Assembly: GCF_000725125.1 (NCBI RefSeq)
Contig: NZ_JFCB01000001.1
Location: 744,001 to 808,000 of the forward strand
Source: Streptomyces toyocaensis
GTDB lineage: Bacteria; Actinomycetota; Actinomycetes; Streptomycetales; Streptomycetaceae
Direction: 5' to 3'
DNA length: 64,000 nucleotides
Shown: one piece after another, positions 16,886 through 24,384 of the stretch
How positions within the stretch are numbered: the stretch's first letter is position 1
Layout of the letters: every line of letters begins with the position of its first letter
The notes under the pieces: generated by a model
The model's input: the letters and a program-made list of their open reading frames with translations, nothing else
What the model was told of the DNA's origin: nothing
The model's database searches: none
Position numbers and translations under genes: made by a program

Positions 16886-17030
16886 GGACTCATCGCTCAC
16901 CGTGCGAGCCGCGCCTGCGTCCACAACGAAGATTGACCCACATGGCGCCGGGAGTGAGCACGAACAACCCGGAGACCTCCCCTACGGAGGAAGCGAGCCC
17001 CCGAACAGTCGCACACGAAGGAGACGCACG

Positions 17031-17276
17031 ATGACAAAGCGAAACGCCGGCGCGCCCTGGGGTATCACCCGCCTGGCACCGCATGCCGAGACGCGGCCGG
17101 TTCCCCTGATCACCGCGATGATCGACCCGGAGACCCAGATCGCCGTCGTGATCGACGAACACGGCCAGGCGGTCGAGCTCCACCACCAAACGGGCAGCGG
17201 CACGTCGAGCTCCACGAGTACCAGCTGCGCCGACAGCTACGACTCGGACAGCTCGTCGGACTCCGACCACGACTGA
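17031..17276 (+). CDS. Graspetide (ATP-grasp-modified RiPP) precursor peptide
   Basis: The ATG at 17031 is preceded by AAGGAG seven bases upstream and gives 81 residues. The leader has the features of the SAV_5884-type ATP-grasp target family: PWGITRLAPHAETRP near residues 9-23 and ITAMIDPETQIAVVIDEHGQAVE around 27-49. The core tail (about 51-81) has Thr at 54, 58, 62 and 64, a single Cys66, many Ser, and Asp at 68, 71, 73, 77, 79 and 81. Thr/Ser hydroxyls and Asp carboxylates are the expected partners for macrolactone links made by the ligase. The stop shares one base with the ligase start (TGATG). Confidence 0.88.
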   Translation: MTKRNAGAPWGITRLAPHAETRPVPLITAMIDPETQIAVVIDEHGQAVELHHQTGSGTSSSTSTSCADSYDSDSSSDSDHD

Positions 17277-18322
17277 TGACGACACTCCCGAGCGGGCCGG
17301 TGCTGGTCCTGACCAGCCTCCACGACGTGACCGCCGATGTGGTCCTGCGCGTCCTCGCGGAACGCCAGGTCCCGGTGGTACGTCTCGACCCCGGCACGGA
17401 CCTGCACACAGGTGCCGCGCTCACCGCCACGTACCGTAGCGGTGATCTACGAGGCACCTTGCGCACACCGACCCGCGAACTCGACCTCACCGAGGTGCGC
17501 TCCGTCTGGACACGCCGTCCCTCCCCCTACCAAGGGCCGCCCGAACTGAGCGGCCAGGAGCGCCGGTTCGCTGCCTCTCAGTCCCTGTGGGGCGTCGGCG
17601 GCATCCTGGCGTCGCTTCCCGGAGCTCACTACGTCAACCACCCGTGGAACAACCGGGCAGCCGAGTACAAGCCGGCCCAGCTGGTCACCGCGCAGCGCAG
17701 CGGTCTGTCCGTCCCGTCCACGCTGATCACCAACGACCATGAGCAGGCGCGCGAGTTCGCCGCCCAGCACGCCGGTTCCGTGGTCTACAAGCCGTTGTGG
17801 AACACGCCCTACGCGATCGACGGCAGGGCACAACAGGTATGGGTCCGTGACGTGCGCCCGCACGAGATCACGCCCGCCGTGGCCGTCTGCCCGCATCTGT
17901 TCCAGGCCAAGGTGGAGAAGGCGTTCGACGTACGACTCACAGCCGTCGGCAGCCGGGTGTTCGCGGTCCGCATCGACAGTCCGGACCTGGACTGGCGGCG
18001 ACGGCAGTCCCTCATGGAGTGCACGCCGCTCGCCGTCCCCGCCCGGATCGCGCGCTCGGTGTCCGCGTACCTCACCACCTTCCGACTGGTCTTCGGCGCC
18101 TTCGACTTCGCCGTCACACCCGCCGGCGACTGGTACTTCCTCGAGTGCAACCCCAACGGACAGTGGGCGTGGCAGCCCGACCCGGTGACCGACTCGATCG
18201 GCCATGCCATCGCAGACGAGCTGCAAAGGGCCCTGGAGCATGAGCCGGCCCGTCCCCCGGGGCCTGTTGTGAACGTGGATCGTGTGTCGGACCTGCCTGG
18301 CATGCTTCGCGCATGGAGATGA
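17276..18322 (+). CDS. ATP-grasp ribosomal peptide maturase (SAV_5884-like)
   Basis: A 348-residue ATP-grasp enzyme that would activate Asp side chains of the precursor with ATP and form omega-ester (or amide) cross-links. The N-terminal pre-ATP-grasp region includes VRSVWTRRPSPYQ. The central lysine strand is SVVYKPLWN, followed by HLFQAKVEKAFDVRLTAVGSRVFAVRI. The metal/nucleotide end is FGAFDFAVTPAGDWYFLECNPNG, with the Glu-x-Asn-x-Asn pattern for Mg-ATP. It begins within the stop of the precursor gene, which ties substrate and enzyme. Length fits the family (320-350 aa). Confidence 0.92.
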   Translation: MTTLPSGPVLVLTSLHDVTADVVLRVLAERQVPVVRLDPGTDLHTGAALTATYRSGDLRGTLRTPTRELDLTEVRSVWTRRPSPYQGPPELSGQERRFAASQSLWGVGGILASLPGAHYVNHPWNNRAAEYKPAQLVTAQRSGLSVPSTLITNDHEQAREFAAQHAGSVVYKPLWNTPYAIDGRAQQVWVRDVRPHEITPAVAVCPHLFQAKVEKAFDVRLTAVGSRVFAVRIDSPDLDWRRRQSLMECTPLAVPARIARSVSAYLTTFRLVFGAFDFAVTPAGDWYFLECNPNGQWAWQPDPVTDSIGHAIADELQRALEHEPARPPGPVVNVDRVSDLPGMLRAWR

Positions 18323-18768
18323 CAGTGCAGCTGACGATCGACTGCTCCGATCCGCGGAGGATGGTGGCCTTCTGGGCCGAGGCCCTGGGCTATGTACCTG
18401 AGCCTGCGCCGGACGGGCATGCCACGTGGCGCGCTTATTGGGCGGCGACGGGGGTGCCCGAGGAGGAGTTGCCGGCCGGCGCCGGGGACATTCCGGAGTC
18501 GATCATCGATCCCGAGGGACGCGGGCCACGGGTGTGGTTCCAGGAGGTTCCGGAACCGAAGGTCGCCAAGAACCGGTGGCACTTCGACCTGAAGGTCGGT
18601 GGGGGCCGTGACGTCCCACTGGACGTCCGCACACAGCGGGTCAAGGCTACGGTGGAGCGGCTGGTCGAAGCCGGTGCCACCGTGCTGCGGATCAAGGACG
18701 ATCCGGATGCGGGGTTCTACGCCGCCGCCATGCAGGACCCGGAGGGCAACGAATTCGACATTGTCTGA
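18313..18768 (+). CDS. VOC (glyoxalase-like) family protein
   Basis: A 151-residue single VOC protein that starts 10 bases before the stop of the ATP-grasp gene. It reads VQLTIDCSDPRRMVAFWAEALGYVP at the start, has a RVWFQEVPEPKVAKNRWHFDL centre and ends MQDPEGNEFDIV with the metal-ligand Glu. Such proteins are abundant in Streptomyces and range from fosfomycin- or bleomycin-type resistance to lyases or unknown roles. The overlap suggests co-expression with the graspetide genes, where it could act in tailoring or self-protection. It may instead be an unrelated passenger, because the family is so common. Confidence 0.85.
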   Translation: MEMTVQLTIDCSDPRRMVAFWAEALGYVPEPAPDGHATWRAYWAATGVPEEELPAGAGDIPESIIDPEGRGPRVWFQEVPEPKVAKNRWHFDLKVGGGRDVPLDVRTQRVKATVERLVEAGATVLRIKDDPDAGFYAAAMQDPEGNEFDIV

Positions 18769-18960
18769 GGGGCGTTGCGACGGTGCCGGTCCCAGCCACT
18801 CGTTGATGGGCTGCGGCCGGCATGGTTGCTTCGTGGCGGACGGCGAGTCTGTCGGATCGAGTGGCAACGGCCCGGTGGCGTTTGACCAGGCTGCCGTCTC
18901 GCGCACCTGGCGGGTCGTCTTCGGGCCGGCCGGACCGGCGTTCATGGTGGCGGTGGCGCA

Positions 18961-19290
18961 CACCTCGCCGGCCGGTTCGGCGTCCACTCCTCCTTCGGCT
19001 GCTCCCTGGAGACGGCGCACGGCCGCTTCACGGGCAAGGCCGGAGACTCACCCGTGCTCACGGACGAGGGCGAGTTCGCCCGCCGGCGAACGGACGAACT
19101 CGGCGTCGCCCCGGAGGACTGCGCCGCTGTGGGCGCCTGCCCGGCCGGCAGCGCCCTCGTCGACTCCGTGGGGCGGGGCATCGTCAACGCCCCGCCCCAC
19201 ACCGGCACCCCCGCCACCATGTCGGTCCAGGGCGACGACCTGCGCGCGGTGATCCCCGCGCTGAGGAACCCCACCGCGGCCCGGAGTTGA
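18961..19290 (+). pseudogene. Possible decayed coding fragment
   Basis: In one plus frame this stretch reads as ordered protein, HLAGRFGVHSSFGCSLETA, then GEFARRRTDELGVAPEDCAAVGACPAGSALVDSV and ATMSVQGDDLRAVIPALR, up to a TGA. The only internal start is GTG 19054, without a ribosome site, and upstream codons turn into glycine repeats. It has the codon-position G+C bias of a gene but no intact 5' end. I do not recognise the family. The 190 bases before it (18769-18960) hold nothing I can support. Confidence 0.35.
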
Positions 19291-19345
19291 CGTCGCGAGG
19301 CGGCGCTCCGTCATCGGGTGCGGCCTCGCACGCCTCGGGTGCGGG

Positions 19346-19651
19346 TCACCAACTGCTCTTGGTCACTCCCGGGAGTTCGCCCGCGTGGGCCATCTCGCGC
19401 AGGCGGATGCGGGACAGTCCGAAGGCGCGCAGGTGGCCGCGAGGGCGGCCGTCCACGGAGTCGCGGTTGCGTACGCGGGTGGCGCTCGCGTCGCGGGGCT
19501 GGCGGCGCAGTTCCCGCTGGGCGGCGGCGCGTTCCTCGTCCGAGGTCCGGACGGAGGCGATGACCGCCTTGAGTTCGGCGCGGCGCTCGGCGTGGCGGGC
19601 CACGACGCGTCGCCGCTGTTCGTTCTTCGCGATCTTGCTCTTCTTCGCCAT
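19346..19651 (-). CDS. rpsN: 30S ribosomal protein S14, zinc-independent paralogue
   Basis: A 101-residue S14 ([28 protein letters not shown] ... [41 protein letters not shown]). The CxxC...CxxC zinc knuckle of the short housekeeping S14 is absent, marking the C-minus form made under zinc starvation. Its ATG shares one base with the stop of rpmB upstream. Together with L28 here and L33/L31/S18 on the opposite strand it forms the classic Streptomyces Zur regulon, controlled from the Zur box at 19939-19953. Confidence 0.97.
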   Translation of the reverse strand: MAKKSKIAKNEQRRRVVARHAERRAELKAVIASVRTSDEERAAAQRELRRQPRDASATRVRNRDSVDGRPRGHLRAFGLSRIRLREMAHAGELPGVTKSSW

Positions 19652-19887
19652 CAGACCTTCCCTCCCCGGGCGCGGATGCGCGCCACCGCGGCTTCGACGC
19701 CGATCGCGTCGACCGTCTTGACGCCCTTGGCGGACAGGGTGAGCCGGACGTGGCGGCCTTCGCCCGGCAGCCAGTAGCGCTTGCGCTGGACGTTCGGGTC
19801 GAAGCGGCGCTTGCTGCGCCGGTGGGAGTGCGAGATCCGGTTCCCGAAGCCGGGCCGGCGGCCGGTGAGTTGGCAGTGGGCGGACAA
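19651..19887 (-). CDS. rpmB: 50S ribosomal protein L28, zinc-independent paralogue
   Basis: A 78-residue L28 ([34 protein letters not shown] ... [16 protein letters not shown]). Only a single Cys remains near the N-terminus, so the four-Cys zinc site of the housekeeping copy is lost. It is first in the minus-strand Zur-controlled pair with rpsN. The start lies about 50 bp from the Zur box. In the ribosome it replaces the zinc-containing L28 when Zur lifts repression, releasing zinc for other uses. Confidence 0.97.
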   Translation of the reverse strand: MSAHCQLTGRRPGFGNRISHSHRRSKRRFDPNVQRKRYWLPGEGRHVRLTLSAKGVKTVDAIGVEAAVARIRARGGKV

Positions 19888-19938
19888 GGTTCCTCCTTCA
19901 GTGCGGGTGCGGATGACGGCAGCACACTAACACCTAGA

Positions 19939-19953
19939 TGAAAATGAAATTCA
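19939..19953. promoter_or_regulatory. Zur box between divergent ribosomal protein operons
   Basis: TGAAAATGAAATTCA differs little from the Streptomyces Zur consensus TGAAAATGATTTTCA. It sits between rpmB-rpsN (minus) and rpmG (plus), 22 bp before the rpmG start, so one bound Zur dimer could repress both directions. The region is conspicuously A+T-rich for this genome. Confidence 0.88.
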
Positions 19954-19974
19954 ATAGCGTGTAGAGTGCGGTGC

Positions 19975-20139
19975 ATGGCCCGTAACGAACTGCGACCGAT
20001 CATCAAGCTGAGATCCACCGCCGGCACCGGCTACACCTACGTGACCCGCAAGAACCGCCGTAACGACCCCGACCGGCTGACGCTGCGCAAGTACGACCCG
20101 ATCGCCGGGCGCCACGTCGACTTCCGTGAGGAGCGCTGA
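19975..20139 (+). CDS. rpmG: 50S ribosomal protein L33, zinc-independent paralogue
   Basis: A 54-residue L33 ([54 protein letters not shown], as read piecewise). The usual CxxC pairs are replaced by non-Cys residues, so this is the C-minus type. It starts 22 bp after the Zur box and is first of a plus-strand operon with L31B, the COG0523 protein and S18; five bases separate it from rpmE2. No ribosome site stands out upstream, so it may be translated from a short leader. Confidence 0.95.
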   Translation: MARNELRPIIKLRSTAGTGYTYVTRKNRRNDPDRLTLRKYDPIAGRHVDFREER

Positions 20140-20144
20140 GCATC

Positions 20145-20402
20145 ATGAAGCCCGGAATCCACCCCGAGTACCGCCCCGTCGTCTTCCGCGACCGGGCCGC
20201 AGACTTCGCCTTCCTCACCCGGTCGACGGCCACGAGCGACCGGACCGTCGAGTGGGAGGACGGCAACACCTACCCGGTGATCGACGTCGAGATCTCCTCG
20301 GCGAGTCACCCCTTCTACACCGGCACCCAGCGCGTCCTGGACACCGCGGGACGCGTCGAGCGCTTCGAACGGCGCTACGGACGCGAACGGAGCGGCAGGT
20401 GA
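20145..20402 (+). CDS. rpmE2: 50S ribosomal protein L31 type B
   Basis: An 85-residue type B L31 ([57 protein letters not shown]). No Cys residues are present, which separates it from the zinc-binding type A. It follows rpmG by five bases, and its stop overlaps the GTG start of the next gene (GTGA). It is part of the zinc-starvation ribosomal set. Confidence 0.96.
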   Translation: MKPGIHPEYRPVVFRDRAADFAFLTRSTATSDRTVEWEDGNTYPVIDVEISSASHPFYTGTQRVLDTAGRVERFERRYGRERSGR

Positions 20403-21574
20403 GCGGGGACCGGACGCGGCTGCCGGTCGCGATCGTCGCCGGACTGCACGCCGACGCCCGCCGGGCCGCCGTCGACGGGATCCTGCGCACGGTCCCCGGC
20501 TCCGTCGCCCTGCACCACGACCTGACGTACGCCGTCGACGGTTCGGTGCGCCGGACCGTGCGCGACGCCGGCGGTCTGCTCGGTGCCGGTGAGGCGCCCC
20601 TGGTGAACGACTGCGCGTGCTGCGCGCTGCGTGAGGACCTCGTCCCCGAACTGGTCCGGCTCGCGGAAGCGGGCGGTCACCGGCTGGCCGTCGTGGAACT
20701 GTGGGACTCCGTCGAACCCCACGGCATGGCCCCGGTCGTCGCCGCCGCGGGCGCGCCGCTCACCCTGACCGGGGTGGCCACCGTGGTCGACCCGGCTCTC
20801 GTCCTGCCGTACCTCTGCAACAGCGACGACCTCGCCGACGCGGGTCTCGCCGCCGCCCCGGCCGACCGGCGCACCGTCGCCGACACCTTCGCCCGGCAAC
20901 TGGAGTACCCCACGGTGATCGCCGTCGCCGACGACGGCGTCCGAGGGGAGGAGCACGAGGCCGCCGAGGACAGCGACCACGCGCTGCTCGCCCAGCTCAC
21001 CCCCGGCGCGCGCAAGGTGCCCGCGGGCGGCGGAGCCCTGGGCGCCGCTCTGTCGGAGGGCTTCGACGTGGCGGCGGCCGCCGCCCGCGTGCATCCCGCC
21101 TGCGCGCTGCTGCCGCAGGAGGGCGACGAGCACGGTGTGCGCACCGTCGTCTGGCGGCGGGAGCGGCCCTTCCACCCGCAGCGGCTGCACGCGGCGCTGG
21201 AGGACCTGACCTGCGCCGCCGCGCGCAGCCGTGGCCGGTTCTGGCTGGCGGACCGTCCCGACACCCTGCTGTCCTGGGATGCCGCGGGCGGCGCGCTGTG
21301 CGTGGAGTCGGCCGGTCCCTGGCTGGCCTCGCTGCCGGACGCGGCCTGGGAGATGGTGCCCGCCGAACGCCGCGCGGCCGCCTCGGTGGACTGGCACCCC
21401 GAACACGGTGACCGCGGCCAGTACCTCACCTTCACCGCACCCGGCCTGGACCGCGACGGGCTGCTCGCCCTCCTCGACTCGTGCCTGCTCACCGACGAGG
21501 AGTACGCGGCGGGCAGGAGCCGCTGGCAGCAGTTGCCCCACGCGTTCGACGACCTGCTCGACCCGGCGGCCTGA
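20399..21574 (+). CDS. CobW/COG0523-like protein with degenerate P-loop
   Basis: A 391-residue COG0523-family protein starting at GTG 20399. The family's GTP-binding metallochaperones carry GxLGAGKTTL and a CxCC zinc site. Here the CxCC is intact ([13 protein letters not shown]), as is the C-terminal CobW_C domain ([19 protein letters not shown]). The Walker A position reads [20 protein letters not shown], with no GKT. It is embedded between L31B and S18 in the Zur operon, so a zinc-related role is likely. Lack of a P-loop argues against normal GTP hydrolysis and suggests a pseudo-GTPase or zinc-holding role. Confidence 0.88.
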   Translation: MSGDRTRLPVAIVAGLHADARRAAVDGILRTVPGSVALHHDLTYAVDGSVRRTVRDAGGLLGAGEAPLVNDCACCALREDLVPELVRLAEAGGHRLAVVELWDSVEPHGMAPVVAAAGAPLTLTGVATVVDPALVLPYLCNSDDLADAGLAAAPADRRTVADTFARQLEYPTVIAVADDGVRGEEHEAAEDSDHALLAQLTPGARKVPAGGGALGAALSEGFDVAAAAARVHPACALLPQEGDEHGVRTVVWRRERPFHPQRLHAALEDLTCAAARSRGRFWLADRPDTLLSWDAAGGALCVESAGPWLASLPDAAWEMVPAERRAAASVDWHPEHGDRGQYLTFTAPGLDRDGLLALLDSCLLTDEEYAAGRSRWQQLPHAFDDLLDPAA

Positions 21575-21639
21575 CCTCCGACAGCCGGCCCGCACCGCGG
21601 TACGCACCGCATCGCCATCGAAGGAAGGAACGATCCACC

Positions 21640-21873
21640 ATGCCCCGACGACCCGGCACCGACCGGCGCCCGCGCGTCAACCCGCTGGACGCCGCCGGCA
21701 TCACCCACGTCGACTACAAGGACACCGATCTGCTGCGCAGGTTCGTCTCCGACCGGGGGAAGATCCGCAGCCGCCGGGTCACCCACGTGACGCGGCGACA
21801 GCAGCGGCAGGTGGCGCGGGCCATCAAGAACGCGCGCGAGATGGCCCTGCTCCCCTACGGCTCCCGGTCCTAG
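21640..21873 (+). CDS. rpsR: 30S ribosomal protein S18, zinc-independent paralogue
   Basis: A 77-residue S18 ([61 protein letters not shown] in outline). No Cys remains, as in the second Streptomyces S18. A GAAGGAAGG ribosome site precedes the ATG. It is last in the Zur-controlled operon, 65 bp after the COG0523 gene, and a strong hairpin follows. Confidence 0.96.
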   Translation: MPRRPGTDRRPRVNPLDAAGITHVDYKDTDLLRRFVSDRGKIRSRRVTHVTRRQQRQVARAIKNAREMALLPYGSRS

Positions 21874-21884
21874 CCCCGGCCGCG

Positions 21885-21915
21885 GCGGGGGCCCGGCTCG
21901 CCGCCGGGCCCCCGC
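21885..21915 (+). terminator. Strong hairpin terminator after rpsR
   Basis: A perfect 13-bp G+C stem (GCGGGGGCCCGGC with GCCGGGCCCCCGC) closes a 5-base loop. It lies 11 bases after the rpsR stop and ends the zinc-starvation operon. Confidence 0.85.
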
Positions 21916-21987
21916 GCGCTCCCTGCCCGACAATGGGGCTGTGAGGCGAAGGACCGTCTGGACCGCCACGCGGAACGGAGACGCGAC

Positions 21988-22641
21988 ATGCACCACCGCA
22001 CGGTCGGGGAGCTCATGACCCGGAACGTGGTCAGGGCACGACGTGACATGCCGTTCAAGGAGATCGTCAAGCTGCTGGAGGACAACGACGTCAGCGCCGT
22101 GCCCGTCGTGGACGAACTGGACCGGCCCGTGGGCGTGGTGTCCGAGGCCGACCTGATGCGCAAGTCCTCCGGCCGGTCCGACCCGTCCGGACGGGCGCCG
22201 ATCCCGCACCTCGAGGCGTGGGAGCGGGCCAAGGCCGAGGGCACACGGGCCGAGGAGCTCATGTCGGCCCCGGCCGTGTGTGCCCGTCCCGAATGGACCG
22301 TGGTCGAGGCGGCCCGCCTCATGGAGGTGCAGAACGTCAAGCGGCTGCCCGTGGTGGACGAGAGCGACCGGCTCCAGGGCGTCGTCAGCAGGAGCGATCT
22401 GCTCCGGATCTTCCTGCGCCGCGACGACGCCATCCGCGACGAGATCACCGGGGACGTCCTGCGGCGGACGCTGGGACCCGCCGCCTCCCAGGTCACCGTG
22501 GACGTGCATGAGGGCGGAGTGACCCTCGGGGGCACCGTCGGCATCAAGCTCCTGATCCCCGTCATCGAACGGCTGTGCAGGAGCGTCGACGGCGTGGTCT
22601 CGGTCTCCGAACACATCGCACACCGCACGGACGGGCCCTGA
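21988..22641 (+). CDS. Tandem CBS-domain protein with BON domain (Hrp1-like)
   Basis: A 217-residue protein. CBS1 spans about 1-60 (VGELMTRNVVRARRDMPFKEIVKLLEDNDVSAVPVVD), CBS2 about 88-146 (AEELMSAPAVCARPEWTVVEAARLMEVQNVKRLPVVD), and a BON domain fills the C-terminus (ITGDVLRRTL ... VTVDVHEGGVTLGGTV). CBS pairs bind adenine nucleotides; M. tuberculosis Hrp1 (Rv2626c) is a hypoxia-induced relative with CBS domains only. It opens the stress/dormancy block, 57 bp before the formate dehydrogenase genes, possibly in the same transcript. An energy-charge sensing role is inferred. Confidence 0.92.
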   Translation: MHHRTVGELMTRNVVRARRDMPFKEIVKLLEDNDVSAVPVVDELDRPVGVVSEADLMRKSSGRSDPSGRAPIPHLEAWERAKAEGTRAEELMSAPAVCARPEWTVVEAARLMEVQNVKRLPVVDESDRLQGVVSRSDLLRIFLRRDDAIRDEITGDVLRRTLGPAASQVTVDVHEGGVTLGGTVGIKLLIPVIERLCRSVDGVVSVSEHIAHRTDGP

Positions 22642-22698
22642 CCCCTTCCGGCCGACGCTCCGATTGTGGTGCACCGGGACTGCCGCCACGATGAAGGC

Positions 22699-24384
22699 AT
22701 GGCTGTGATCCGTCCCGCCGGCCGGTTCGACGCCTTCCGTGCCCTCTCCGAGCGGCACGGGAGAGCCAGTGAGGCGCTGATCGAGGATCTGGCCGGGGTC
22801 AGAGAAGGCACGACGGACGGGCCGGAGGGCTGGGCTCCCGCGGTCGCCGCCGGCCTGGGCCTGCCCGCGGCCGCCGCACTCGGACCGGCCGCCTACTACG
22901 CGGACCTCGTCGCCCCCCACGGCCGCCGGCACGTCCGGATCTGCTCGGCGACGGCGTGCTTCGCCGCACAGGCAGGACGTCATCTCCCGCAGGTGGAGCG
23001 GGAACTGGGCGTCACCGCCGGAACCGTCTCCCCGGACGGAGAGACCTCGCTGCAGGCCGTGCGCTGCCTGGGGTACTGCTACGCCGGCCCCGCCGCACTC
23101 GACGGGACCACGCCCTGCACGGGGCCCGCGCTCGCCGATCGGCTCTCCGGGCGTGAGCCGCCGTCCGCGCCGCGGATCCCGGTCGCGGACGACACCGGCG
23201 ACCCCGTGCTGCTGGCGGGCGTGGTCGCGGGTGAGCCCGCGTGGCAGGTGTGGCCGGGGATCGTGAGGGCGGGCGGACCCGACCGGGTCCAGCGGGAGGT
23301 GGCCGCGTCCGGGCTGCGCGGACGCGGGGGAGCGGGCTTCCGGGTGGCGGCGAAGTGGGAGGCGGCCGGCCGGGCGCCCGGCACCGTGGTCGTGGCCAAC
23401 GGGGACGAGGGGGACCCGGGGTCCTACGCCGACAGGCTGCTGATGGAGGACGACCCGCGCCGGGTCCTCGAGGGCCTGGCGCTGGCCTGCTTCGCCTGTG
23501 GCGCCCGCCGGGCGGTGGTGCTGGTCCGCTCGGAGTACCCGCGGGCGCTGGAACGGATGCGGGAGGCGGTCGGCGAGGCCTACGCCGACGGCCACCTGGG
23601 CCCCGCCGTGCACGGTACCGACACCGCCCTGGACGTCGAGGTGGTCCAGGGTGCCGGGTCCTACGTCGCCGGCGAGGAGACCGCGCTCATCGCGAGCCTG
23701 GAAGGGGACCGGGGCTGCGCCCGGCCGCGTCCGCCCTACCCGACCGCGCGCGGACTGTGGGACGCGCCGACCGTGGTGAACAACGTGGAGACCCTCGCGG
23801 CCGTTCCCTGGATCGTGGCCCGGGGCGGCGAGGCCTACGCCCGGCGCGGGACGCCGGAGGAGACCGGCACCAAACTGGTCTGCCTCTCGGAGCGCTTCGC
23901 CCGGCCCGGGGTGTACGAGGTCGAGCTGGGTACCTCACTGCGGCGGATCGTGACCGCACTGGGCGGTGGCCTGAAGGACGGCAGCGACCTGACCGCCGTC
24001 CAGGTGGGCGGCCCCCTGGGCGGCTTCCTCGGCCCCGACGCGCTCGACGTGCCGCTCACCACGGCCGGCCTGTCCGCCCGCGGCGCCGCGCTGGGCCATG
24101 CCGGACTCGTCGCCGTCGACCAGTACGTGGCGCCGCGGGACCTGCTGCGGCACGTGTGGGAGTTCGCCGCGGCGGAGAGCTGCGGGGCCTGCTCCCCCTG
24201 CCGAGTGGGCTCGCGCCGCGGCCTGGAGCTGGCCGGGGCCGGCGTCGGCCCCGGTGACGAGTGGGGACGGCTCGCGCACGTGCTGACCGAGGCGAGCCTG
24301 TGCGCGTTCGGACGGCGCATCCCGCCCGCCGTGCGCAGCCTCGCCCGCGTCTACGGCGAGCGACTGGCGGGATGGGAGTCATGA
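22699..24384 (+). CDS. NAD-linked formate dehydrogenase, NuoEF-like fused subunit
   Basis: About 561 residues. The N-terminal third is NuoE-like with 2Fe-2S cysteines (CSATACF near 81 and RCLGYCYAGP near 121). The remainder is NuoF-like, with NADH/FMN-binding GLRGRGGAGF (about 205) and ANGDEGDPGSYADR. The 4Fe-4S site SCGACSPCRVGS lies near 493. Such fused subunits carry electrons from a molybdenum formate dehydrogenase to NAD. The start is uncertain: ATG 22699 lacks good spacing, and GTG 22705 has GAAGG seven bases upstream. The stop overlaps the alpha-subunit start by 4 bp. Confidence 0.9.
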   Translation: MAVIRPAGRFDAFRALSERHGRASEALIEDLAGVREGTTDGPEGWAPAVAAGLGLPAAAALGPAAYYADLVAPHGRRHVRICSATACFAAQAGRHLPQVERELGVTAGTVSPDGETSLQAVRCLGYCYAGPAALDGTTPCTGPALADRLSGREPPSAPRIPVADDTGDPVLLAGVVAGEPAWQVWPGIVRAGGPDRVQREVAASGLRGRGGAGFRVAAKWEAAGRAPGTVVVANGDEGDPGSYADRLLMEDDPRRVLEGLALACFACGARRAVVLVRSEYPRALERMREAVGEAYADGHLGPAVHGTDTALDVEVVQGAGSYVAGEETALIASLEGDRGCARPRPPYPTARGLWDAPTVVNNVETLAAVPWIVARGGEAYARRGTPEETGTKLVCLSERFARPGVYEVELGTSLRRIVTALGGGLKDGSDLTAVQVGGPLGGFLGPDALDVPLTTAGLSARGAALGHAGLVAVDQYVAPRDLLRHVWEFAAAESCGACSPCRVGSRRGLELAGAGVGPGDEWGRLAHVLTEASLCAFGRRIPPAVRSLARVYGERLAGWES

